Shown: positions 7,603 to 15,550 of the stretch, in pieces
Layout: every line of letters begins with the position of its first letter
Numbering within the stretch: position 1 is the stretch's first letter
Assembly: GCA_038101125.1 (NCBI GenBank)
Contig: JAYNVZ010000006.1
Coordinates: forward strand, 1 to 51,261
Origin: GCA-2698665 sp038101125
GTDB lineage: Bacteria; Pseudomonadota; Gammaproteobacteria; GCA-002705445; GCA-002716945
DNA: 51,261 nucleotides
Direction: 5' to 3'
The notes under the pieces: model-generated
What the model was told of the DNA's origin: nothing
The model's database searches: none
What the model saw: only the letters and a program-made list of their open reading frames with translations
Program-made: the position numbers and the translations under genes

Positions 7603-8587
7603 TTTTTTTTACTCCATAGTCAACAACTTTACAATAAAAGTTTTCATTATTTTTTATTTCAGAAAAGAAAATAGGTAAATCATAGAAATTCACCATTTTT
7701 TTCTCTATTAACAAATCTAATTTATCATTATCCAATAGACTTAGTGCAAGTTTTTTTCTATCATTATTGTCCCAGTATTTACTCCTATTATGTGAAACTT
7801 TGGATACTTGAGAGAAAATAATTTTAGCTCTTTTAGACAAAAATTCAGTACCAAATTTAACATTTGAAGTATCGTTTCCATACCAACTTAATATACATAT
7901 TGTTGTCTCTTCCATTAGTTTTGTAGAAAGTTCATTGATAACAGATGAATTACCCGAACATTCATATATTATATTCGCTTTATATGAATTGGGTATTTTC
8001 TGAGAAAATTCTATACCAAATTTTTTTGCAGTCTTTGATTTTTTGTTATCTTGATCAATTAATAATATCTCTACTCCAGGAATTTTTTTCAATAAATATG
8101 CCGTTAACAGACCGACAATACCGGCACCTATAATTAATACTTTGTCACCACATGTTGGCAGAGTATCCCACATAGCATTGATAGCGGTTTCCATATTTGC
8201 TGTTAACAAGCATCTCTTTAGAGGGATCGAGTCTGGAATAATAATTAGATCTGATTCATCTATCGTATATAAAGTCTGATGGGGAAATAATGTATATACA
8301 TATTTATTCTTAAATGCCGTAGATCCTTCTATAACCTTACCAACATTTATGTAACCATATTTTACATTTGCCCCAAATTCACCTTCTTGAAAGGGGCATT
8401 TCATTAGAGTGCGTTGATTTTTTGGTACACTACCAGTGTAAACTATCTTTTCTGTGCCATAACTAATGCCACTATATATAGTTTTTATCAAAGCTTGGCT
8501 TTTTTGAGGTATACTTAGAGGATGTTTCTTAATAAAACTAGTGTTTTGTTTTTTGATCCAAAATGATTCAGCTACAAGTTTTTTCAT
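7589..8587 (-). CDS. MDR-superfamily (zinc-type alcohol-dehydrogenase-like) oxidoreductase
   Basis: A 332-residue medium-chain dehydrogenase. The N-terminal GroES-like domain contains SGISYGTEKIVYTG (about 41-54) and PFQEGEFGANVKYGYINVG. The cofactor domain has VLIIGAGIVGLLTAYLL (about 149-165) and acidic LLIDQD, fitting NAD(H). The cysteine that normally binds catalytic zinc (CGICGTD-like) is replaced by Ser in SGIS, a substitution shared with the BchC-like branch, so it may be zinc-independent. A conserved LSWYGND segment lies near 234. It is first in the five-gene minus operon and starts 17 bases from the divergent CDP-alcohol phosphatidyltransferase. The substrate is unknown. Confidence 0.8.
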   Translation of the reverse strand: MKKLVAESFWIKKQNTSFIKKHPLSIPQKSQALIKTIYSGISYGTEKIVYTGSVPKNQRTLMKCPFQEGEFGANVKYGYINVGKVIEGSTAFKNKYVYTLFPHQTLYTIDESDLIIIPDSIPLKRCLLTANMETAINAMWDTLPTCGDKVLIIGAGIVGLLTAYLLKKIPGVEILLIDQDNKKSKTAKKFGIEFSQKIPNSYKANIIYECSGNSSVINELSTKLMEETTICILSWYGNDTSNVKFGTEFLSKRAKIIFSQVSKVSHNRSKYWDNNDRKKLALSLLDNDKLDLLIEKKMVNFYDLPIFFSEIKNNENFYCKVVDYGVKKNVRS

Positions 8588-8599
8588 AATTTAATTAAT

Positions 8600-8629
8600 T
8601 GTATATGAGTAAATCTAATTTAATAACAA
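8600..8629 (-). promoter_or_regulatory. Putative sigma70-type promoter for the minus-strand cluster operon
   Basis: Read on the minus strand, TTGTTA (8624-8629) and TATACA (8600-8605) are separated by 18 bases, upstream of the MDR start at 8587. Transcription would begin only about 6 bases before the ATG, giving an almost leaderless mRNA. It overlaps the start of the divergent gene. AT-rich sequence makes chance matches common, so this is tentative. Confidence 0.35.
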
Positions 8630-9140
8630 TTTCCTTTACATATTTGTTTTCAGTTTTACTGCTTTTATTAACTTTTAAGGAACAGTTAACACTATTTATA
8701 ATGAAAGCGCTTTTATCAGTCTTGCGTTTTTTTCATTACTTCTAGATGGGTTAGATGGATTTATTGCTAGGAGGTATAATGACACTTCCAAATTTGGAGA
8801 ACTTTTTGATCAAGAGTCTGATAATTTTTTAATGTTTGTACTATCAATGTCACTTTACATAAATAAGGATATAGGTTTATATGTTTTTCTGATTCCGGCA
8901 TATCGATATATATTTATTACTTTGATGACTAAATATTCCTGGTTGAAAAATAATTTACCAGATAGCATATTAAGAAAATCCGCATGTGTTATGACAACAC
9001 TATTAATGATAATCTCTCATGAGATATATTTTAATGAATATATCTTCAATTTTATAATAAATTTAGCACTCTTTATAATTACATTTTCTTTTTCTAAGGA
9101 TATAATTTGGTTATATAGGAATAAATATGAAAAAGGTTAA
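8605..9140 (+). pseudogene. CDP-alcohol phosphatidyltransferase, split by a frameshift
   Basis: The second half carries the complete CDP-alcohol phosphatidyltransferase signature D-x2-DG-x2-AR-x8-G-x3-D-x3-D, read as DGLDGFIARRYNDTSKFGE… from 8745. Such enzymes swap CMP from a CDP-alcohol onto another alcohol in the inner membrane. The ATG at 8605 starts MSKSNLITISFTYLFS in a different frame, which ends at a TAG at 8743. The downstream frame is blocked upstream by a TAA at 8676. Adding one A at AAGG (about 8677-8680) joins both into one sensible 178-residue protein. A single-base assembly error or a fresh mutation are both possible. It overlaps the yceI-like gene by 14 bases. Confidence 0.8.
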
Positions 9141-9717
9141 ATATATACTCATTGCCATCTGTTGTTCTATTTCGAATATAGCTACATCAGATACTGAGAA
9201 ATACATACTAGATGAAACACATTTAAGTATTGGCTTCTTGGTTGATCATGCAGGCTATGCCCGAACTTTAGGGATGTTTACAAAGGCTAGTGGCTCTTTC
9301 AAATATAATGCAGATACAAATATAGTATCAGAAGTAGAAATAATAATTGATACTGATAGCGTCTTTACAAATCATGAAAAAAGAGATGCCCATCTCAAAA
9401 GTCCTGATTTTTTAGATACGAGTAATTTTCCAACTATGATTTTTAAGGCTGATAGAAATGACCTAAAATTAAATCCTGGAAAAATTAAAGGTAATCTGAC
9501 ATTGCTTGGTAAAACGAGACCTTTATTACTGAATGTAAAAATTAATAAAATTGATACCTATCCATTCCGAGTTGGGCTTTCTAAGCCAATGGTTATGGGT
9601 GTGTCTGGCTCGGCTATATTTAAAAGATCAGATTTTGGAATGAATTATGCGGTAAAAAAGAATTTAGTCGGTGATGAAATTGAATTAATAATTGAATTTG
9701 AAGCTAGACAAGAATAA
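9127..9717 (+). CDS. YceI-family periplasmic lipid-binding protein
   Basis: A 196-residue protein starting with a cleavable signal peptide (MKKVKYILIAICCSISNIAT, probable cleavage near residue 21). The YceI lipocalin-like beta-barrel is recognised by YILDETHLSIGFLVDHAGYA, FLDTSNFPTMIFKAD (about 97-111), KGNLTLLGKTRPL and the end SAIFKRSDFGMNYAVKKNLVGDEIELIIEFEA. Characterised members bind isoprenoid chains or other long lipids. It follows the phosphatidyltransferase with a 14-base overlap and precedes the O-methyltransferase with a one-base overlap, so it may carry the lipid-linked product of this cluster in the periplasm; that link is inference. Confidence 0.88.
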   Translation: MKKVKYILIAICCSISNIATSDTEKYILDETHLSIGFLVDHAGYARTLGMFTKASGSFKYNADTNIVSEVEIIIDTDSVFTNHEKRDAHLKSPDFLDTSNFPTMIFKADRNDLKLNPGKIKGNLTLLGKTRPLLLNVKINKIDTYPFRVGLSKPMVMGVSGSAIFKRSDFGMNYAVKKNLVGDEIELIIEFEARQE

Positions 9718-10385
9718 TGAAGAATAAAAATATATCGCTAGATCCCATAAAGCTTAATGGATATATAGAACAAGTAGGATATGAAAAAGATACTATATTA
9801 TCTGAATTAAGAAGCAAAACAGAGTTACTAGGTGATGTAGCTGTCATGCAGATTGGTCAGACTCAAGGATCTCTCATCGAAATATTATGTCAATTAGGAC
9901 AATTTAATAAGTGTATAGAAATCGGTGTATTCACAGGATATAGTGCAATATGTATAGCTAAAGGCCTACCTGAAAGTGGAAAACTTTATGCTCTAGAAAA
10001 CTCGACTGAGTTTAATGACATCGCAAAAGAATATTGGGTTAAAAGTAATTGTAATCATAAAATTGAATTAATAATTGGTAATGCAATTGATTCTTTAGAT
10101 GACTTTCTAATGAAAAAGATGCATGATACGTTTGACTTTATATTTATTGATGCTGATAAGAAAAACTATTTAGAATATTACAAAAAATCTTTACAGCTTA
10201 TTAGAAAAGGTGGAGTAATATTGATTGACAATACATTATGGAAGGGTAAAGTAATGGACAGTTCTGATAAAACAAATAGTACAAGATCAATAAGAGAATT
10301 GAATAATTATATAGCAACTGATAAGAATGTTTACCACTGTCTTTTAACATTATATGATGGAATGACTTTATGCATAAAAAAATAG
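9717..10385 (+). CDS. Class I O-methyltransferase (caffeoyl-CoA/catechol OMT-like)
   Basis: A 222-residue SAM-dependent O-methyltransferase of the small Mg-dependent CCoAOMT-like family. Visible are MQIGQTQGSLIEIL, the SAM site CIEIGVFTGYSAICIA (about 63-78), FDFIFIDADKKNYLEYY with metal-binding Asp (about 139-155), GGVILIDNTLWKGKV (about 165-179) and the closing YDGMTLCIKK. The length is usual. It overlaps the YceI stop by one base and the trhO start by 16 bases. A typical substrate has vicinal hydroxyls; whether it acts on the cluster's product is unknown. Confidence 0.85.
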   Translation: MKNKNISLDPIKLNGYIEQVGYEKDTILSELRSKTELLGDVAVMQIGQTQGSLIEILCQLGQFNKCIEIGVFTGYSAICIAKGLPESGKLYALENSTEFNDIAKEYWVKSNCNHKIELIIGNAIDSLDDFLMKKMHDTFDFIFIDADKKNYLEYYKKSLQLIRKGGVILIDNTLWKGKVMDSSDKTNSTRSIRELNNYIATDKNVYHCLLTLYDGMTLCIKK

Positions 10386-11068
10386 ACACCACGATCAGTT
10401 TTTATAAATTCATAAAAATCGATGATTTAGAGAATCTAAAATTGAAAATTCATAGCTATCTGAAAGAACTAAATATTTATGGGACAATAATATTAGCACC
10501 AGAAGGCATAAATGCTAATTTTTGTGGATCAAAAGATGACGTAGAACTCTGCAAATCCTATATATCTAATTTATTATCGTTAGGCTCCATACATTATAAT
10601 AAATCTACTGTATCTGAAAAGGTCTTTACAAAATTAAAGGTAAAAATTAAGAATGAAATAATAAAAGCTGGCTTTACTATATCTGAAGAAATAGTCTCCC
10701 AAAATAATTCCTTAGAACCTATAGAATGGGATAAATTACTTGATCGCAAACCACTAGTCATCGATATGAGAAATAGGTTTGAATATCTGTTAGGTACATT
10801 TGAAAATTCAAAGAGTTTAGACTTATTAAATTTTAGCGACTTGAAAGATACCCTAAAAAATAATAAAGATATAGATACTAAGAAGGATGTGGCAATTTTT
10901 TGTACAGGAGGTATCAGATGTGAAAAAGCAACTGTCGCCCTGAAAGAAATTGGTTTTAATAATATTTTCCAACTAAAGGGTGGAATTATTAACTATCTAA
11001 ATAATCCAGATAATAAAAATAAATGGAAGGGAGATTGTTTTGTATTTGACGATAGAATTACATATTAA
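10370..11068 (+). CDS. trhO: tRNA uridine-34 hydroxylase TrhO (rhodanese domain, YceA family), short form
   Basis: TrhO hydroxylates U34 of certain tRNAs on the way to 5-oxyacetyluridine-type modifications. The N-terminal acylphosphatase-like domain has IILAPEGINANFCGS (about 40-54). The rhodanese domain has LVIDMRNRFEYLLGTFENS (about 124-142) and the active-site loop IFCTGGIRCEKATVALKE (about 176-193) with its Cys. It ends at residue 232 just after the rhodanese domain, whereas E. coli YceA is about 350 residues; shorter homologues exist. It is convergent with ccmI, overlapping by four bases. Confidence 0.88.
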   Translation: MHKKIDTTISFYKFIKIDDLENLKLKIHSYLKELNIYGTIILAPEGINANFCGSKDDVELCKSYISNLLSLGSIHYNKSTVSEKVFTKLKVKIKNEIIKAGFTISEEIVSQNNSLEPIEWDKLLDRKPLVIDMRNRFEYLLGTFENSKSLDLLNFSDLKDTLKNNKDIDTKKDVAIFCTGGIRCEKATVALKEIGFNNIFQLKGGIINYLNNPDNKNKWKGDCFVFDDRITY

Positions 11069-12024
11069 TTGATATTATATTCACTCTGATCAAGTATATC
11101 TATAACATCTGACTCATACATAGTTTCCATATTTTTATCTACCGAAGGTTCATTACTGCCTTTAATATATAATCTTAAATTTTTCGGTATTGGCGCATCT
11201 ACTATCATTTTGTTTTTTGAATCAATTATAAAAGTAATTGGTAGTTCATCATTTTTAAACCTCATTACAGCAAAAGGAATATTAGAGCCATCTTCTTTCA
11301 GAATGAAAAATATATAATTGTATCTAATTAATGAACCATAGGATGTTTCTGAGATTATAATTTTTAAGTTAAATGACCCAGATGACTCCATTTGATTTAA
11401 TGCAGCAATATACTGATCTTTATTTTGTATTTTTTGATTAGAAATAATATCTTTAAGGATTTGCTTTGTCAGATCAGCATCATTTATATCTATTGAGTAA
11501 TTCAACTTCATATTATAAATATTAAGATTCAGATTATCTAGTAACAATAGCCTATCAAATGAATTTAATATTTCTTCTTTATTGGATTTTGGATCAAGCT
11601 TTATTAATACTGAAATAAATTCTTCGATTATGACTGGGTCATCAGCATTAAGTGATAAAGCTTTTTCATATGCAACTCTTGCTTGCGTAATATCATCAGT
11701 AATTATATAAGATTTAGCTAACATCACCCAACCCTGATAATAGTCTTTTTCTTTATTTAGTTTTGAGCGGAGTATGGGTATGTTTTTCTTAATCGTAGAA
11801 ATATTTTTACGAATATCGGAATGTTTATCTAGAATAGACTCATATTCCTCATGATTAGTAATTCCAGAATCTTTGACAAATATACTTATCATCAGAATAA
11901 GTAAAATTACAATTACACTAATAAATTTCTTGTTATTATATGAGACTTTAGTGCCTTCACCAATATTTTTAAATAAAAAGAATAAATAAAATAATGTGAA
12001 AACAGAAATAATTATATATATCAT
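11065..12024 (-). CDS. ccmI: Cytochrome c maturation protein CcmI-like (TPR)
   Basis: A 319-residue protein with two N-terminal membrane helices (about 1-18 and 34-52), then a coiled-coil segment and TPR repeats (YYQGWVMLAKSYIITDDITQARVAYEKALSL at about 95-125 contains one clear repeat). The C-terminal third looks like the periplasmic CcmI/CycH domain. CcmI holds apocytochrome c for the haem ligase CcmFH. It is the last gene of the ccm operon; its start overlaps the ccmH stop by four bases. Function is called from layout and position. Confidence 0.82.
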   Translation of the reverse strand: MIYIIISVFTLFYLFFLFKNIGEGTKVSYNNKKFISVIVILLILMISIFVKDSGITNHEEYESILDKHSDIRKNISTIKKNIPILRSKLNKEKDYYQGWVMLAKSYIITDDITQARVAYEKALSLNADDPVIIEEFISVLIKLDPKSNKEEILNSFDRLLLLDNLNLNIYNMKLNYSIDINDADLTKQILKDIISNQKIQNKDQYIAALNQMESSGSFNLKIIISETSYGSLIRYNYIFFILKEDGSNIPFAVMRFKNDELPITFIIDSKNKMIVDAPIPKNLRLYIKGSNEPSVDKNMETMYESDVIDILDQSEYNIN

Positions 12025-12389
12025 TTAATTATATTTTTCCTAAAAAGAATGAAATATATTATTAACAAAAATAAAAATGGGCCAATCCATAATAATATAT
12101 TTTGTACCCTAAATGGTGGATCATAGAGTATGTAATCACTATATCTATCAGACATATATTTTTTAATATATTTTTCATCATAGCCACTATTAATCATAGT
12201 TTTTACTTTATTTCTTAGATCAACAGCAAGCGGGGCTTCTGATTCTGCTATATTTTGATTCTGGCAAACCATGCATCTTAATTCAGTTATAATTTTATTA
12301 TAGAGTTTTGTGTCTTTAGAATTTTCGCCATATGAAATTGTAGTCGAAATAAGTATTAAAAGACTGAATAAAAATATTTTACTTCTCAT
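12021..12389 (-). CDS. ccmH: Cytochrome c maturation protein CcmH (CcmL/CycL type)
   Basis: A 122-residue membrane-anchored thiol protein. A signal peptide comes first, then the hallmark LRCMVCQNQNIAES (about 37-50), whose two cysteines reduce the apocytochrome haem-binding disulfide, and a C-terminal anchor (about 98-117). It lacks the TPR domain fused in E. coli CcmH; that domain is the separate ccmI downstream. Its start overlaps the ccmG stop by 11 bases. Confidence 0.93.
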   Translation of the reverse strand: MRSKIFLFSLLILISTTISYGENSKDTKLYNKIITELRCMVCQNQNIAESEAPLAVDLRNKVKTMINSGYDEKYIKKYMSDRYSDYILYDPPFRVQNILLWIGPFLFLLIIYFILFRKNIIK

Positions 12390-12903
12390 CTGATATAATC
12401 TCTATAGTTGGCAATATCTCATTGTAATAGATATCTTCGCTTATGGCACCAATATACTTTGCTCTTATAATATTATTCTTATCTATTAGAAAAGTCTCGG
12501 GTACGCCGTAAACTCCTAAATCAATTCCAAGCTGACCATCCGTATCAACAATATTGTACTCATAAGGGTTTCCATATATTTTTAGCCACCCAATAGCATC
12601 ATCCTCATTATCTTTATAATTGATACCGATTAACCTTACTTTCTTTTCGCTGTTAATTAAATTAAGTACTTGATGCTCTTTGATGCATGCTACACACCAA
12701 CTGGCCCATATATTTAGAAGAAAAACATCATCAGGGAAATTAGAACTATTAGCATATGATTCTGACTGAAGAACAGGGAGATTGAAATCTGGTATAGCTT
12801 TATCTATCAGTGGTGAATGAACTAATCTTGAGTTATTTGATAAACCTAAATAGAGCAACAAAACAAAAATAATGAACATTGTTATAGATATTTTATTGTT
12901 CAA
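12379..12903 (-). CDS. ccmG: Thiol:disulfide interchange protein CcmG/DsbE
   Basis: A 174-residue thioredoxin-fold protein tethered by one N-terminal helix. The active site is WASWCVACIKEH (CVAC, about 67-78) and the cis-Pro loop is YGVPETFLID (about 133-142). It passes reducing equivalents to the CcmH/apocytochrome c couple in the periplasm. It lies two bases after ccmF and overlaps ccmH. CVAC is a little different from the commoner CPxC of this family. Confidence 0.93.
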   Translation of the reverse strand: MNNKISITMFIIFVLLLYLGLSNNSRLVHSPLIDKAIPDFNLPVLQSESYANSSNFPDDVFLLNIWASWCVACIKEHQVLNLINSEKKVRLIGINYKDNEDDAIGWLKIYGNPYEYNIVDTDGQLGIDLGVYGVPETFLIDKNNIIRAKYIGAISEDIYYNEILPTIEIISDEK

Positions 12904-12905
12904 AA

Positions 12906-14825
12906 TTATTTCACCACTTTTGTATTTCTTCTTTTCATCAAAACACTAAGAATTGCTCCAAGCGCCATCATTAATGCGCCAATCCAAATAAATCTAATCA
13001 ACGGTTTATGATATATTCTTACTGACCATTTATCTTGATCTATCATTGTTCCAAGCGTTATGTATAAATCTCTCTTAAATCCAGGATCAATCCCTGCTTC
13101 TGTCATTGGCATTTCACTTGAATTATATAATCTTTTTTCTGGGTACATATCAGTAATAAATTCATTATTAATATAAACTCTAAAGTGTCCTATGACTGAT
13201 GAATAGTTTGGCCCCATATTTTCATTTATATCGACAAATTCAAATGAATAACCTCCAACGTCTAATTTTTCACTGAGATTCATAATTACTTCTTTTTCAG
13301 TTTTATTATTTTCTACTACGGTAGCTCCAATAATAAATAATGCTAAGCCTAGATGCGCCATGAACATACCAATGTTTTTAAAAAAGAATCTAATGTCGCC
13401 TGTAGATATTAATTTAGATATAAAGTCATATATTAAATTGAGAGTTATCCACGCAAACAAGAAAAACCCAATGAAAATACTTAGGTTATATACGTCGAAC
13501 AAAGAATGACTAAGCAATGAAATCAGGACTATTATGATAAAACTGATAAAAAAATATTTAGACTGGCCATGCGATTTTACTTTTTTTGATAAAAATAAAA
13601 TCGGGATATATCCAGCTAAGAAAACTAGCGGTATCATCAAAGGAAGAAACACAGAATTATAATATGGTACGCCAACAGATATTTTTTCTAAACCCAGGAT
13701 ATCAAGCACTAGAGGATACATGGTGCCAAGCAATATAGTGAATGTTGCCGTAACGAGTAAAATGTTATTTATTAAAAAGAAACTTTCCTTGGAAAAAAAA
13801 TTAAAAGAGGTCTTATCATTCATTTTAGGGGAATTCTTTAAGTATAATATTAATGCTGATCCAGTTATTATTGCTAAAAATAATAAAATAAAAGCTCCTC
13901 TTGCAGGATCATTAGCAAAAGAATGTACGGATGTTAAAATTCCTGATCTAACCAAAAAAGTTCCAAGTAAACTTAATGAAAATGCGATAATAGATAGCAA
14001 GATTGTCCAATTCTTAAACATAGATTTCTGTTCACATGTAATAAGCGAATGTATCAGAGCTGTCGTTATTAACCATGGCATGAAAGATGCATTTTCAACT
14101 GGATCCCAAAACCACCAACCTCCCCAACCTAGTTCGTAATAAGCCCACCAACTTCCCAGAGCTATACCTAGTGTTAAAAAACTCCATGACATCAAAGCCC
14201 AAGGTCTGATCCACTTTGCCCATTCGGGCTTAAAGTCATTTTTCAGCAGGCATGTTACAGCAAAGCTAAAAACCACAGATAATCCTACATACCCCATATA
14301 AAGCATTGGAGGGTGAACAATCAGACCAAAATCCTGCAATAAAGGATTTAAGTCCCTTCCATCAATTGGGATAGATAAATTTTTTTCGAAAGGGTTAGAC
14401 GTAAATATAAGAAATGCCAAAAATCCTATATTTAATAATCCCATTATTGATAAAAATTTCAATCTAAAATCAGTATCTAGATCTTTGCTATATACACTTG
14501 CCATAAATGTCCAAAAACTTAATACCAGACACCATAGTAACATTGAACCCTCATGACCAGCCCAGGTTGCAGATATTTTGTAATAATAAGGTAATAAAGA
14601 ATTAGAATTAGATGATACATATTTCAATGAAAAATCATTTGTTAAAAAAGATATTATCAAGCTTATGAATGAGAACAATATTAGAGGAAAAAGTAACTTT
14701 GAAGAAGATAAAATTACCGAACCATAATCTGGCATGACTTTTGATAATAATGGTTTTGAAGATATTAAAATTAATGCATTTAAAAATGCGAGTAATATTA
14801 AAAAAAATCCGATGTACGCAATCAT
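12906..14825 (-). CDS. ccmF: Cytochrome c haem lyase subunit CcmF
   Basis: A 639-residue inner-membrane protein with about 14-15 helices. The tryptophan-rich WWD motif WGGWWFWDPVENASFMPWL is at about 234-252, with haem-ligand histidines around HPPMLYMGY (about 171-179) and LLGTFLVRSGILTSVHSFA (about 287-305). Together with CcmH it attaches haem from CcmE to apocytochromes c. Length and motif order are standard for the family. It is separated by one base from ccmE and by two from ccmG. Confidence 0.96.
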   Translation of the reverse strand: MIAYIGFFLILLAFLNALILISSKPLLSKVMPDYGSVILSSSKLLFPLILFSFISLIISFLTNDFSLKYVSSNSNSLLPYYYKISATWAGHEGSMLLWCLVLSFWTFMASVYSKDLDTDFRLKFLSIMGLLNIGFLAFLIFTSNPFEKNLSIPIDGRDLNPLLQDFGLIVHPPMLYMGYVGLSVVFSFAVTCLLKNDFKPEWAKWIRPWALMSWSFLTLGIALGSWWAYYELGWGGWWFWDPVENASFMPWLITTALIHSLITCEQKSMFKNWTILLSIIAFSLSLLGTFLVRSGILTSVHSFANDPARGAFILLFLAIITGSALILYLKNSPKMNDKTSFNFFSKESFFLINNILLVTATFTILLGTMYPLVLDILGLEKISVGVPYYNSVFLPLMIPLVFLAGYIPILFLSKKVKSHGQSKYFFISFIIIVLISLLSHSLFDVYNLSIFIGFFLFAWITLNLIYDFISKLISTGDIRFFFKNIGMFMAHLGLALFIIGATVVENNKTEKEVIMNLSEKLDVGGYSFEFVDINENMGPNYSSVIGHFRVYINNEFITDMYPEKRLYNSSEMPMTEAGIDPGFKRDLYITLGTMIDQDKWSVRIYHKPLIRFIWIGALMMALGAILSVLMKRRNTKVVK

Positions 14826-14826
14826 A

Positions 14827-15291
14827 TTATTTATATATTTTCATAGACTCAGTAGTTTTGTTGAGAGCTTCTTTATTATTTTTTAAGCTATCTAGTACTT
14901 CAGGAGGCATGTATGTTTCATCATGTTTTGCCAAAACTTCTTCTGCATAAAACATGCCATCATCACCTAGCTTTCCTCTTATTACAACACCTTGGCCTTC
15001 TCTGAAAAGATCCGGCAAAATACCTGTATAAGTAATATCAAGATTTTGTTCGTAATCAGTAATAGCAAATTTTACATTCATAGTGTCTTTACTCTTAATT
15101 AATGAGCCATCAAGAACAACTCCGCCAACTCGAAAAACATAATTATCAGGGAACTCTGAATTAGTAACTTGAGAGGGGCTACGATAAAATAATAGATTAT
15201 CATTAAATGTCTTTATAAACATAAAAAAAAGTAAAGATAATAATACCAAGATGAAAGAGATATAATATATTCTTAGAGTTCTCTTCTTCAT
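14827..15291 (-). CDS. ccmE: Haem chaperone CcmE
   Basis: A 154-residue protein with an N-terminal membrane anchor and an OB-fold periplasmic domain. The covalent haem-binding histidine is in VLAKHDETYMPPEV (about 119-132). FRVGGVVLDGSLIK (about 49-62) and the GQGVVIRGKLG segment are also typical. It receives haem from CcmC and hands it to CcmF. The stop of ccmD lies only three bases upstream of its start. Confidence 0.96.
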   Translation of the reverse strand: MKKRTLRIYYISFILVLLSLLFFMFIKTFNDNLLFYRSPSQVTNSEFPDNYVFRVGGVVLDGSLIKSKDTMNVKFAITDYEQNLDITYTGILPDLFREGQGVVIRGKLGDDGMFYAEEVLAKHDETYMPPEVLDSLKNNKEALNKTTESMKIYK

Positions 15292-15294
15292 AAT

Positions 15295-15420
15295 TTATCT
15301 CTTATCTTTAATGTTTCCTTTGATTTTTTTAAATGTGAAATAGAGAATTATTGCATTCAATAACATTGAGCCTATCACGATAGCATAGGAAGAAAAAATA
15401 TATATAAAGTAGTTCATCAT
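15295..15420 (-). CDS. ccmD: Haem exporter small subunit CcmD
   Basis: A 41-residue ORF immediately upstream of ccmE that starts MMNYFIYIFSSYAIVIG, has one central membrane helix, and ends with a basic tail (KKIKGNIKDKR). This matches the size, topology and position of CcmD, which releases haem-loaded CcmE from CcmABC. Two adjacent ATGs (15418-15420 and 15415-15417) could serve as start. ccmABC are not upstream; the next feature is a tRNA gene. Confidence 0.8.
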   Translation of the reverse strand: MMNYFIYIFSSYAIVIGSMLLNAIILYFTFKKIKGNIKDKR

Positions 15421-15475
15421 AATCAAATAATAGCTTACTAACAAGATAACAAAAACTACATTTAAAGTAATAGAA

Positions 15476-15549
15476 TGGTTATGGGTGGATTTGAACCACC
15501 GACCTCAGCGTTATGAGTGCTGTGCTCTAACCAACTGAGCTACATAACC
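15476..15549 (-). tRNA. tRNA-Met (CAT), elongator type
   Basis: The minus strand folds into a full cloverleaf with acceptor stem GGTTATG/CATAACC, discriminator A, D-loop AGCTCAGTTGGTTAGAGC, anticodon loop CTCATAA and T-arm GGTTCAAATCC. The D-loop and anticodon region closely follow E. coli elongator tRNA-Met, not the initiator. CCA is not encoded. Pair 31-39 would be an A-C mismatch. It lies one base from the ychF stop. Confidence 0.93.
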
Positions 15550-15550
15550 A

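Noticed and set aside
13720..14139. 139-residue plus-strand ORF
   Set aside because: Mirror of ccmF; the ccmF WWD motif and helices in the other strand are unambiguous.
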